Part shown: piece after piece, positions 36,863 through 48,931 of the stretch
How the letters are laid out: each line of letters starts with the position of its first letter
Position numbering within the stretch: position 1 is the stretch's first letter
Source of the DNA: Apis mellifera
Lineage: Eukaryota > Arthropoda > Insecta > Hymenoptera > Apidae
Reading direction: 5' to 3'
Length of the DNA stretch: 64,000 bases
NCBI RefSeq assembly: GCF_003254395.2
Contig: NC_037647.1
Location: forward strand, 4,824,752-4,888,751
Position numbers and translations under genes: made by a program
Notes under the pieces: generated by a model
Database searches by the model: none
The model's input: the letters and a program-made list of their open reading frames with translations, nothing else
Told to the model about the DNA's origin: nothing

Positions 36863-38580
36863 TTTTGAATGTATTAAAATTTCAATCTTTTAATAACACA
36901 CAAATTATATAATTAAATTATTATAGTATTAAACTAAAAATATATATAGAAATTTATTTTATTAACAATATCTTATAGAGTCTCAGTCTATTTTATATAT
37001 AAACTATGGTAGAAATAAATCTTGTACAGCTGTATTCAATATAAATATAATCTAATTTTTATGATTTTATAAAATTTTTGTTTGTTATATATATTTCATG
37101 ATAAGAAATATATATAACAATGATACAGCAAAATATTATAATAATATATGTTGCGCAATAATATATTGCAGCATAAATCGATTTCATATTTATAATAATT
37201 AGTTATATTGTATATACTAGCACAATTACTACTCTTAAATTTTACAAAATTTATAAGTATTAATTTTTTATTTTAGTTTTTTTTTACAAAAATATAATAT
37301 AATTTATATATAAAGTATTAATATATAACGTATGAGATATATAATAATGAGATACCTTTAGGCTTAACATATCGATTCTAAAAACAAAAATATATAAAAA
37401 TTTCGATTGAAATTTATTTAAGTTATAAGTAATTAAAGTTTGTATTAGATGAAATTGATTTTATTTGTTCATACGGATTCCATTTTTTATTTTTATAATT
37501 TATTTGATTGATTATATTTTTAATATACTTCATTTATGTCATAAGCTAAAATATATTTATGATTATCTATATTGTTAAAGATAAGATTATTTTGTATAAG
37601 TTTATTTATAAAGTTGATTAAATGATGTTGTTTTGTTTATGAAAATAAGATTTAGATCTTTGTGATGATGACTTTATTAATGTAAAAAAATATACATTCA
37701 ATCATTTTATATAAAAAAAAAACAAATTTTAATATTTACTAATTTTTTATTAAATTTAATAATTTTGATTATTTTTATGTTATCACATTTTAATATTTAT
37801 TTTAATATAAACATAGAAAATATTAATAGTATATTGTACACACTATTATATTAAATTATGATTATTTTATTATATTTTTTTACGATTTAAAAATAAAAAT
37901 ACACATTGAATCAAAAATTTTGTAAGCGAAAAATCGAAGGAATCTCAAATTAATAATTTCTTATAAATAAACTTGATTAATTATATATATGAATTTGTTA
38001 CCAAATCTATTCTCACTATACTTTGCACCTAAAATAGATTATATTTTATTTACTAAATAAAATATAATTTTTATTTAGTAAATAAAATTTTATTTTTATT
38101 TAGTAAATAATGAATTATAATAGTTTTCAATTTTAAATAATTTATTCTTAATCTAAAGTAGATAAATATTAATATTAACTTTTTAATATAGAATAAATAT
38201 GTAATAATAATTTGAGAATGAAAATTAATAATATAGATTTTGTATATATTAAATCGAAATTTCATAATCAAATATTAAATAATATTATAAATATTATTGA
38301 ATATTAGCACTTATTTTATGCTAATCAGCTTTATCATTTTACAAATATATAAAATAATTATATATAAAATAATTATAATATATCAGTTTAAATAATAGAA
38401 CTATTAAATAATTGTTAGTACACAAAAATCAATCATATTTAATAAATAATTCATTCTATATATTATATAAAAATACTTATATCATCTATTTGCATTACTT
38501 TTTATCAAGTTTATATTTTTTTTTATAAAGAAAATAAAATATAATAATTTTAATTTATAAATTAAATAGTTTAATTTTGG
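36863..38580. other. Intergenic region GS1-like / PDIA6
   Basis: A+T-rich DNA between two divergent genes. A triplet of palindromic repeats (38042-38110) is listed separately. No gene is visible. Confidence 0.6.
38042..38110. repeat. Three tandem copies of a self-complementary 18-19 bp unit
   Basis: The unit TTTATTTA(C/G)TAAATAAA occurs three times in about 70 bp. Each copy is almost perfectly self-complementary, and adjacent copies can also pair, so cruciform or hairpin folding is possible. The function is unknown. Confidence 0.6.
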
Positions 38581-38637
38581 CTATTCTCATTGAAATGGAT
38601 GATTCCATTGTAGCGAATATTTGTTGATTATGAATGA

Positions 38638-38656
38638 CCAATCAGAACAATCCACG
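38638..38656 (+). promoter_or_regulatory. ER stress response element upstream of PDIA6
   Basis: CCAAT (38638-38642), nine bases, then CCACG (38652-38656): an exact match to the ERSE consensus CCAAT-N9-CCACG, bound by NF-Y together with ATF6 and XBP1 in the unfolded protein response. It lies about 30 bp upstream of a TATA box and 157 bp upstream of the ATG of an ER chaperone gene, the expected place for such a site. Confidence 0.85.
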
Positions 38657-38669
38657 AAAAATTATATGG

Positions 38670-38677
38670 TTATAAAG
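38670..38677 (+). promoter_or_regulatory. TATA box of PDIA6
   Basis: The sequence TATAAAG lies in GGTTATAAAGAGTGGGG. A start about 30 bp downstream, near 38700, would give a 5' UTR of about 110 nt before the ATG at 38813. The start site is predicted, not seen. Confidence 0.6.
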
Positions 38678-38812
38678 AGTGGGGAAACAGATAGGACGAT
38701 TGAATTTTGCAAGGAAAAGTTGTATTCGTTTTGTTCTTATATTTGAAAGATTTTTCTGTGAATGATTTCTTGAAAGAAATTGTAAACTTATTGTCTTATT
38801 TTGCCAAATAAA

Positions 38813-40632
38813 ATGCAAGAATTTTTAGGTAAAAATTTTAATTTTAAAAACCATAATATATATATAATATATATATCATTTATTAGTATTAAATCTTACC
38901 GGTAAATATATACCGTTATAATGTATACATTTTTATCTTTTCAATTAATATTTATTTTTATTTTTATTTAATATTTGATTTTATATTACTTGAGAATAAT
39001 TTAATATTGCTATATTTGTTTTATATAGGTATTTTGCTGTTAATTTCTGGAGCTCATTGTTTGTACTCCAATTCAGATGTCATAAATCTAAAACCAAACA
39101 ATTTTGACAATTTGGTATTAAATAGTGATAATGTATGGGTTGTGGAATTTTTTGCACCATGGTGTGGACATTGTCAAATGTTAACACCTGAATATAACAA
39201 AGCTGCAACTGCACTAAAAGTAATTTTTATATTAGAAATATTTTACTTTACTTAAAAATAATTTATTTTTTTGTTCTTAGAAACTTGTAACATAAATTTT
39301 TATAGGGTATTGTGAAAGTTGGTGCAATAAATGCAGATGAACATAAATCTCTTGGAGCAAAATATGGAATACAAGGTTTTCCTACGATTAAGATCTTTGG
39401 TATTGATAATAAACCAGAAGATTATAATGGACCAAGAACTGCAGCAGGAATAGTTGATGCTGCTTTAAATGTAGCTGGTCAAAAAGCACGTAAAATTTTA
39501 GGAGGAAAAAGAAGTACTGGAGATTTTAAGGTAAATATAATAACATAAAAAATAAAAATAGAATAAATAATTTAATAAACTGCAATTATTAATTAATAAT
39601 AGAAAATTTTTTATTTTTATTACAGTCTAAAGATTCCAAAGATGTAATTGAATTAACAGATGATACTTTTGATAATATAGTAATGAATTCAGACGATATG
39701 TGGCTAATTGAGTTTTATGCACCATGGTGTGGTCATTGTAAAAATTTAGCTCCTATTTGGGCATCTGCAGCAACAGAACTTAAAGGTAAAGTTAAATTAG
39801 GAGCAATTGATGCTACTGCAAATAGAGTAAAAGTAAGTAATTTTCATTTTAAAAGTAACATTATTTAAAATTATATATATATATTGATTTTTAATTAAAT
39901 CTTAATGTTATGTTAGGCTAGCCAATATGAAATAAAAGGATATCCTACTATTAAATATTTTGCACCTGGTAAAAAATCTACCGATTTTGTGCAAGAATAT
40001 GATGGTGGTCGCACAAGTAGTGATATAGTAAATTGGGCATTAGAAAAATTGGCAGAAAATGTTCCAGCACCAGAAGTACTTCAAATTATAAATGAAAAGG
40101 GTTTAAGAGAAGTATGTGAAAATAAACCGTTATGTGTTATATCCGTTTTACCGCATATTTTAGATTGTCAATCAGAATGCAGGAATGGATATTTAAAAAT
40201 ATTAAATGAACTTGGAGAAAAATATAAACAGAAAATGTGGGGGTATGTTATCAGTCTTATTTATCATTTAATAAAAATAGAATTTTAAAAACAATATATA
40301 TGTTTTTTTGTAGTTGGGTTTGGACTGAAGCTGGTGCTCAACCTCATATTGAGGAAGCATTAGAAATTGGAGGTTTTGGTTATCCAGCATTAGCAGCTGT
40401 AAATATAAAGAAAATGAAATATTCTTTATTAAAGGGTAGTTTTTCATATGATGGTATAAATGAATTCTTACGAGATTTAAGTTATGGACGAGGAGGTACA
40501 GCTCCTTTAAAAGGAGCTCAATTACCAACAATTCTTGAAACTAAATCGTGGGATGGTAAAGATGCCGAACTTCCACAAGAAGAAGAAATTGATCTTAGTG
40601 ACATAGACCTTGATGAAAAGGACGAACTGTAA
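38813..40632 (+). CDS. Protein disulfide-isomerase A6 homologue (PDIA6 / CaBP1)
   Basis: This ER-lumen thiol oxidoreductase forms and rearranges disulfide bonds and modulates IRE1/PERK signalling in animals. Coding exons are 38813-38828, 39029-39219, 39306-39530, 39626-39832, 39917-40242 and 40314-40632, giving 427 residues. A hydrophobic signal peptide (FLGILLLISGAHC) is split by intron 1; the first exon codes only 16 nt. Two thioredoxin domains carry WCGHC active sites at 50-54 and 178-182. A redox-inactive third domain and an acidic tail end in the ER-retrieval signal KDEL. That architecture (a-a-b, KDEL) is specific to PDIA6 rather than PDIA1 or PDIA3. The ERSE and TATA box upstream imply induction by ER stress. 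A poly(A) signal lies at 40685-40690. Confidence 0.95.
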
Positions 40633-42989
40633 TTATAAAATTTAGTGTTTCTCAGAAACAAACGCACTTTCATATACATATATTAATAAAATAATTCGAT
40701 ATTTATTTTTATATAACATTATTATCAGTTAATATACCATGTATGTATTAATGTACACTGATAATCATTATCATTATTTTTATCATAAATTTCTTTTGTA
40801 TTGAAATAAACTTCTTAGGAAGTTTAAACATATTAGTTATGTGTTTAAACAATAATTCTTCCATTGAAGCCAAGTTTACAAAATTTAATTTATTCATTCC
40901 ATCAGAATCACATATAATTTATTTTAAATAAAATTAAATTTAAAAATTTAATTTTTATTATATAAAAATAAAAAATTATTTGTACATTTTTAAAGTAATA
41001 GTTGGATAAAATTTATAATAAAAATGGAACATATATACTATGTATTTAAACAAAAACCTTTTCATAAGAATATTATAAATTTAAAATAATTACTAGTAAT
41101 ATATAACATGTCATTATGCATTCCATAAAATATTTTTGGTTCTCCCTAATATGGGACCAAAATAAAAAAAGCAATTATAAATTTAAACATATTTAGAACA
41201 TGCATTATTATTTTTATGTTTATGTAAGATTTCATTGTTTGACTGAGTTATACAAGTCTTCCATCATGATTATATAGAAATAAATTTTATATTCTTCTCT
41301 ATGTAAAAGATTATAATATATGAAATATGTTTATTGTATGTGAATATAAAATATTATCTTATCAAAATTTAACTAATTGTAATTACTACTTAATTTATGT
41401 TTTTATTAAATAAATTCTACCACGAAATTATATTGTTTATATATATACATTGTTTTTATTCTTATTTAAAATTTTTATTATTTAATCTTTATTTTAGAAA
41501 AATATAAAATTTCAAAATATTATATATTCATTTAAATATACATAGTACATATTTTTATATACATTATTATATTATTCATTTAAATTATATTATTTATTAT
41601 TCTTAATTATTAACTACTATTCTTAATGTTATTAAATTGTTATTACTTACTTAAATTAATTAAATGTAATTTAAAATAAAAAAATTTTTTTCTTTTTATT
41701 ATTAAAATTGTGTAACGTAAACTTTTTTTATTTTTATTTTTTCTCGCTGTCTTTTTAATCAAATATCAGAATCATCTTGAATGAATTTTAATAAATTTTA
41801 CAAAACAAGTATAAGCAAACAGAATATAAAAAAAAAAAACAGATAAAATCGAAATTAAGCAATCAGCGCAATTTTCAGAGTGTCACAAATGAAATTAATT
41901 AAATAAAAAAAATAAAATAGTAAGATAAGAATTAATCGTCTGTTATTTCTTGAATGTTAAGGATATTTTTTTAAAAACATTCACGAGATGGCGTTAATCT
42001 TCAATTCAAACTCTATTTTAGTTTTAAATAAATATCTTTAGCATTTTTTCTCCATTTTTGTTATTTATACTTTGTAAAATTTATGTGCTCAAGAAATGGT
42101 TTTGATTTTTAAATACTTATCATATATTGTAAATATTTTAAAAAATATTAAATTTTAAAATTTGAAAAAATATAATTTTAGTTTTAGAAATATAATTATA
42201 ATTTTCATTATGTTAATTTTTTCGTTTTTTCTAAGTTGCAAATTAATAATAAATTGTTATTCGAGATAACCATTGATTCTAAAATAAGTATAAATAATAT
42301 ATTTTTAGATTTTTAAAAATATTTTTTTAAAATAAAAATAAAATATTTTATTAAAATTAAAAATAAAATAATATTTTATTTTTAATTTTTTTAATAAAAG
42401 CAATTTTTTATAATTAAAAAAATATTACCTTATATATATTTATTTTTATAATATTAATCTTAAGTAAATATTTAATATTACAAATTATTATTATTTCGAT
42501 GAAATTCTAGTTTGTTAAAAGATTATTTTTATTTTATTTCCAGCATAACATAAACAGTATAATGAATTTCAAGTAAGAAAAATAATTTTTTCTCTTTATA
42601 TCGTTTTCATTTATTTTATATTATAAAAGAATTTAATTTTATTATTTAAAAATGGACTTTAATGTTTTGAAAGTTATGCGCATGCTATTAATTACTTTTT
42701 GTTTCTAGAAATATTTGATAGAATTAATGTCATTTTAATAAAACGAGTATTTCAATCTTATTACTATGAAATTGAAATTATATATAAAAAAAATATTTAT
42801 AATTGTATAATGTTTAAATTGTGTAAAAAATAAACAAAAAATATTTTTTTTAAAGAGGGTTAGAAATAAAATATTTTCTATTAAGAATAAACTATTTATT
42901 TTTATTTTTTTTTCCGTTACATTTTTTAAACATTCAATGTCAAATTAATTTTTTATCTTAATTCTATTTTTTTTCTATTTTAAGTAAAA
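40633..42989. other. Intergenic region PDIA6 / GCP5
   Basis: The first ~100 bp are the PDIA6 3' UTR; the rest is A+T-rich with no convincing gene. Slightly G+C-richer patches at about 41740-41770 and 41860-42010 (with GATGGCGT) could be the promoter of the downstream gene, but no start site is clear. Confidence 0.55.
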
Positions 42990-45900
42990 ATGGGTACAAA
43001 AATATTAAATGATATTCATAATGACATAAAACAATTAATAACAGCAATTACATCTTATGAGGTAATTAATATTTTATATATATTTATTATTTAATCTGTT
43101 TTAAACTAAAATTATAATCATAAATTAAAATTAAAATAGAATAATAATTATAAATTTTAATAAATAAAATTATTTATATTTAGGAAAATGAAGAAGGATT
43201 TCAAATTTGTGAACGTTTTTGTATGACAAATATTAAACATCATCGATATCTATCTGTTGATAGCAATAGTACCAAAGAAGCTATTAAAGCTTTAATTAAG
43301 AAATTTTCTATTCATGGCAAATATGATGTAGCAAAAAAATTTGAGGAACTTGTTGATACATTTGTATTAAGTTTTAATTTTGAACAACATCCACAATATG
43401 ATTTACAATGGCATCTATTGACTTTATTATTGGAATTAGCTAATGAAACATATAAATCTGATTTAGAAACTTTAAAATTAACACGTGGAGAATGTACTTT
43501 CAATATAACAGGTGAAAATGAAAGTGAAATTACAGAGGAAATTGATTGGATTGAATATTTAAAAGAGGGACAAGAAAATTTTTTCAATGATTATAAAAGT
43601 GATACAGATAGTGTAAATATTTTTATTTGTAATATTTGATTAAATTATAAAAATTACTTATAAAATATATTTATATATTTATTATAATTTATTTAAATAT
43701 CTCATTTCTAATAGGAATGGTCTAATGATACAGAAGACAATATAGATATACACTCAAATTTTGAAGTATCTATAAATATTACAGATTCAAATAAAGCAAT
43801 ATGCATACCATCTGTTGAAAAAGAATTAAATAAATTATCTTTAGCTCTGAATGAAGAACTTAACTCTAAAAATTGGCTATTATTAAATGTTCAAAATAGT
43901 TGGTGGAATGAATTAGAATGGAGAAAATATCCAGTTAAGAGCAATTTTTTTGATGCTCATTTTTGTGAAATTTGGTATGTATTTATTTGCATTATTATTT
44001 TTTCTTATATCATATTTTTAATATATTAATATTAAATAGGTATAAAGCAAGTGGGAAAAATTTTTATACATTAGGAACCCTTAGTGAATATGTAGTATGT
44101 AGAGAATTGTTATGGATGTTTTATGCTCCATCACAAATGGTAGTGTTTCAACAAAATGAAGAAACAAAAGAATTTTTTATTCGTCCTAATATATCAATAC
44201 CTAGTTTAACTATTGTGAGTATATAATAATTTACTTATTTATAAATTGTGCAATTATGTAAGACTATTAATAAAATATTTCAGGTTGCATTTAATAGTAT
44301 TCTTTTACCATTTTGTAAGTATTTTTCAATGATATATGATATAGAACAATTTGGAATTAGATTGTATTCAAAACAGGATGATTTTTGTAAAAAACCACCT
44401 TTAACATATGAAACATATAATGCTATTTTGAGACAACATTTAATACAATTTAAAAATGAAATAATTAATATAGAAAAAATTCTTATGAAACAAGGTATAA
44501 ATAATAATCTCCTTTAAATTTAATGAATATTTATAAATATTTTTTATATTTATTATATTTATTAATTTATATTTGTATTGAATTTTAGATAGTAATTTTA
44601 CATTTTTGTCCTTATCATCAATTTTAAAAAAAAATTTATATAATATAAAAATTTTATATGAAGTTCATAAAAAATCTATATCTAATTGGATACTTCATCC
44701 AAATTGGAAGTGTGCATCTAAATTATTGTCATCTTTGTATTTCGAAATACAAAATTCACACAATCGAGAAAAAACTAATATTTGTATTAGTTTATATTTA
44801 GCTAGTTTTACTGTTTATTTAAACATAATCGATACATGGTTAAGTGAAGGCCGATTTGAAGATTGGAGAGAAGAATTTATAATTGCAAGGTAACTAGGAA
44901 TGTATAATAAAGTAATAAATATAAATAATAAATTATTTATTCATATTAGGTTATCAAATAGTGCAATTCCAGAAAATAGCACACAATATGAAACATTTTC
45001 TTTGAGATCTTTGGATAATATATGTTTAATGGATCCAATTATGCAATTTTTAATAAAAAAAGTACGACATATAGGACAAAGTATTGAATTATTAGTATCT
45101 TTGGATCGAATTACAGATATATGGAAAATTAATATAAGAGAAAATGGTATGTAATAATTTTATATTTATATATTTTTATATCTAAATATTTTATTGTATT
45201 TATATAATTTTTTCAGAATTAAAAAGATCATTGGTTGATGAATTTTATATTAAATTAGAAACAGAAATTTCTAAATATAGTACAAATGAACAAGAAAAGG
45301 AAGAAATATCTTCATCTCAACAAGAAGAAGTTGCAAAAAATGAATATGATGAAGATGTTGAAAGAAATATTACAAAACAATTAACTGAGTTTAATAATCC
45401 ATTTTTATTAAAAGCTTTTGAAGATTATCTTCCTCCTGAATTATTAAAAAAAAATAATTCTGATGATATTAATATTCCCAAAATTCAAAATATCAAAATA
45501 GAAACTAATATCTTCGAAAGGTTTATCTTTGAAGTTCTTATTATAATATATATACTTCAAATAAATTTTCTTACAAAAATTATTTTGTTAAGTATAAAAT
45601 ATTATATTTTAGACTTGAAAAAGTATCAAATTATATATTACCATTCAGAAAAATATTAGAAAATATTTTAGCAGATATATTAATTTCGCGATATAATGGT
45701 GCTAGCAAATTAGTTAAAAATATTATGTCTGAAGAATATAAATTAGAATTACATTTAATGTTAATGAGATCTGTTTATATGATGGAAGCAGGCCATATTA
45801 TGAACAAATTTTATCAAAGATTGTTTCATGAGGTATACTATAAATATAAAATATTTAATATTCAATGCATTATTCTTTTAATAATTAAATCTTTATTTAA

Positions 45901-47321
45901 ATTTTGCTTAGATTGAAAATAATCAAATGTGGAATAATTCATATTTTTTATCATGCATATTGGAAGAAATTCTTTCTCAATGGTGGTCAGATTTAAGTTC
46001 ACGTTGGTCTATTACAGTTTCTAACATTCATACAAATCAAGTATTAATAGCTGTTGATAATATAACATTACATTATGCAATAGGCTGGCCGATTAATATT
46101 GTATTAAATGAAGAAACTTTCATAAAATATAATGAAATATTTAGATTTCAATTGAAGTTAAAATGGGCTTTATGGACGCTAAATAATTTAAGATTTAGTG
46201 GTAAAAGAAATATGAAAAATTTTTTATTTTTAATAAATCATTATAAATAATTATTTTTAATAAATAAATCATTATAAATAATTATTTTTAATAAATCATT
46301 ATAAATATTATTTTTTATAGATTTAGAAGGTACAAAATTAATGTGTAAGAGAAATAAATTGGAACAGTTTCATATAAGGCGCATTGAAAGTTTACGATTC
46401 TGTTTGTTACATGCAATTACTTCAGTACATACTTATTTATCGGGTCAAGTATTACAAAATTTAAGTCTTATGTTAGAAAAATCTTTAACACAAGCTGAAA
46501 GTTTAGATACAATTATATCAGGTATGTAAAATGATAAATTTTTTAAATATATAAAAAATATATAAATATATAAAATATTAATTAGTAAAATAAATTTATT
46601 AATTAAATAGATATATATAATTTTATTTTTTAAAATTATAGTTCATAATGAATATTTAAACAAAGTTCATGAGCATTGTTTATTAACTGCTGAATATGAA
46701 GATTTAATGGCAACAATAACTAATGTATGTATATATAATGTTATTATTTAATACATATAATATATTTTGAATAATTATAGAAATAAATCTATTTCAGTTA
46801 ATTGAAATGTGTAATCATATCAGAGCACGATGGAATTATAAAAAGTTAACATTTGCTACTGAAGAATTAGATGTATTAGAAAACAGTTATAACAAATATC
46901 ATACATATCTTGCTTTAGCCTTACATAATGCAGTTCAAAATAAGGATGCAAATTATTGTAAGTCCAAAATTCTATTAATAATATTATATGATTTATTTCA
47001 ATCTATTATTATTTATTTATGTTTAATTAACAATAACAATAAAACAAAATGTTTTATTGTATAAATGTTGTATTGTTGTATTTTATAAAGATTTATGATA
47101 ATTCCTATCAAATTTAAAATTCTACTAATATTTCAAATAATATTTATTATAAATTGCTCCAATTTATAAAAATTTTTTATTATTATTATAATAGTATTAA
47201 TTCTAAAAATAAATATATTATTATATTGATTTAAATTATCATTTAATGTTTTTTTTTAATTACTTTGTTCACAGTGACTGGTTTAAGCTCTGCATTTAAT
47301 TGCAGTATGTCATGTATTTAA
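42990..47321 (+). CDS. Gamma-tubulin complex component 5 (GCP5)
   Basis: GCP5 is a subunit of the gamma-tubulin ring complex that nucleates microtubules at centrosomes. Coding exons are 42990-43061, 43184-43612, 43715-43974, 44040-44214, 44284-44494, 44589-44889, 44950-45146, 45217-45520, 45613-45832, 45912-46200, 46321-46521, 46642-46724, 46798-46957 and 47275-47321, giving 982 residues (human about 1,024). Typical segments are the NSWWN and RELLWMFYAPSQMVVF regions of the N-terminal grip1 half, and the C-terminal grip2 half with MEAGHIMNKFYQRLF, LKWALWTLNNL and HAITSVHTYLSGQVLQNL. The exact subunit, GCP5 rather than GCP4 or GCP6, is judged from overall length and the lack of a long insert. 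A phase-compatible alternative last exon exists at 47747. Confidence 0.85.
46226..46314. repeat. Three tandem ~28-32 bp repeats in GCP5 intron 10
   Basis: Units beginning TTTTTAATAAAT and continuing CATTATAAAT occur three times in succession, the second with an extra AAAT. It is a small A+T-rich minisatellite ending just before the exon 11 acceptor (46319-46320). Confidence 0.7.
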
Positions 47322-47521
47322 CAATAATATATTTTTAAATTTTTTGTATTCAATAATATTAATTATATTCAATGACATATCATAATGATATATAAATATT
47401 TTATTTTTATTAATTAAATACTAGTAATAAAAAATGTAAATTCATCATTAATTAGAATATAATATAAAATTATTATTACTCTTACATCTTATTCTTTCAT
47501 TTCTTAAGAAAAATGTGTATG

Positions 47522-47567
<46 letters not shown>

Positions 47568-47746
47568 TTGTACAATTTATGTTTAAATTTATGTAAGTTT
47601 ATATTTATAAAAATTTTAATATTCCGTCGTATTCTGTCTAGTTTTTATATTAAAAATATTTATTTACTTTTCACGAATCATATTAGTTTATATTAATAAT
47701 TCCTTTTATTCAAAAATCCTAGTCAATCCTTAATAAATCTTTTCAG
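47322..47746. other. GCP5 3' region with TA microsatellite
   Basis: A+T-rich DNA with a (TA)n run at about 47527-47563. A good polypyrimidine tract and CAG acceptor end at 47746. No promoter or first exon for the following small gene can be recognised here. Confidence 0.5.
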
Positions 47747-47754
47747 ACGAATTG

Positions 47755-48453
47755 ATGCTACAATATCAAATTAATACAAAAGATATTTATATAGAAAATA
47801 ATGTTACTATGTATCCATTGAATAATCTCAGTCGTAGTTTGTTAATTGAAATAGCTTATCAATACTTACCACCATCAGGTTTACCTATTCCTATTCCAAA
47901 GATTATACACAAATTAGACTGGTACAGCAGCAGGTAAGAAAATGAATATTTTAAAATTATATCTTATAATAATTAATATTTTTAATTATTATAATTTAAT
48001 TAATATTTTTTTATTAAATTTATAAACAAAATGAATTATTTTTAATAAAAAAATTAATTTTAAAATCTACAAAATTTATGATAAAATATTAAAAAATTGA
48101 GTATAGTTCTATAAATATATATATAGTATTTTATTTTAAAATATAAATTTTAAATGTTTTTAAAAATAATTTTTAAAAATAATTTTAAATAATTTTAAAA
48201 TAATTTTTGTTTTTAAAAAATTTTTAAATTATTAAATTGTAAAATATAATATAAATTTTTATATTTTTCTAGTTTAAATTCTGAAAAGTCTTTACCAAAT
48301 GACATTATTCTAAATGAATATGAACAAACATTTTCGTATATACGATGGTATCAATTAGAAGAAAGTGTTGTTGCAATCAATTTATCTCCATACATATTAC
48401 ATCGTGAAATGCAAGATTTTATTAATGATGAAAAATCAGAAATAAATTATTAA
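47755..48453 (+). CDS. Small two-exon protein of unknown function
   Basis: Coding segments 47755-47933 and 48273-48453 are joined by a GT-AG intron (AG|gtaaga ... ttctag|T) and encode 119 residues from the ATG at 47755. The protein has IENNVTMYPLNNLSRSLL, then YQYLPPSGLPIPIPK, and ends in a polar stretch (NDEKSEINY). I do not recognise a domain. The pattern of an N-terminal helix, NxxL, then LP/IP prolines loosely resembles the start of the Ashwin family, but this is too weak for a name. The first segment is preceded by an acceptor at 47745-47746, so either an upstream non-coding exon exists or this is an alternative 3' end of GCP5 (the phase fits). The intron-interrupted frame supports it being real coding sequence. 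Confidence 0.55.
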
Positions 48454-48931
48454 TAAATTACCTATAATAAAAATAAATTATAATGAAATTTAATAAAAAA
48501 TAAACTACAAAAATATATTGATAGAGATAAAAAATAGATATTCATAAAAAAATATTACTTTTGTATTATTTCACGGAGGAATTGAAAAATAATGAAACAT
48601 TATAACAATAGTTAATAAATATGTGAATTATTATTTTCGTATTTGGAAATAATTTATTTTAATATACAATTATATGTATATATACATATATATACATCTT
48701 ATATTATATATATATATATATATGTATATACATATTTCTGTAATTAGTTATTATTAATATAATTTAGTTCCATTAAAAAAATTGGTAAGAAATAATAAAA
48801 TAAATACATTTTGTAGTAAGTAAATATTTATAAAATTAAGTTATGAATAACATGATTGCAATATCTTATTAGCATTATGTAAAGTAAAAGAGAAAAATTT
48901 TGTTTATTCAAACAAAATTGTTTACTCAAAT
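48454..48931. other. Convergent 3' region
   Basis: This lies between the small plus-strand gene and the RagC/D stop on the minus strand. It is A+T-rich with TATATG repeats at about 48670-48735. Nothing further can be supported. Confidence 0.6.
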
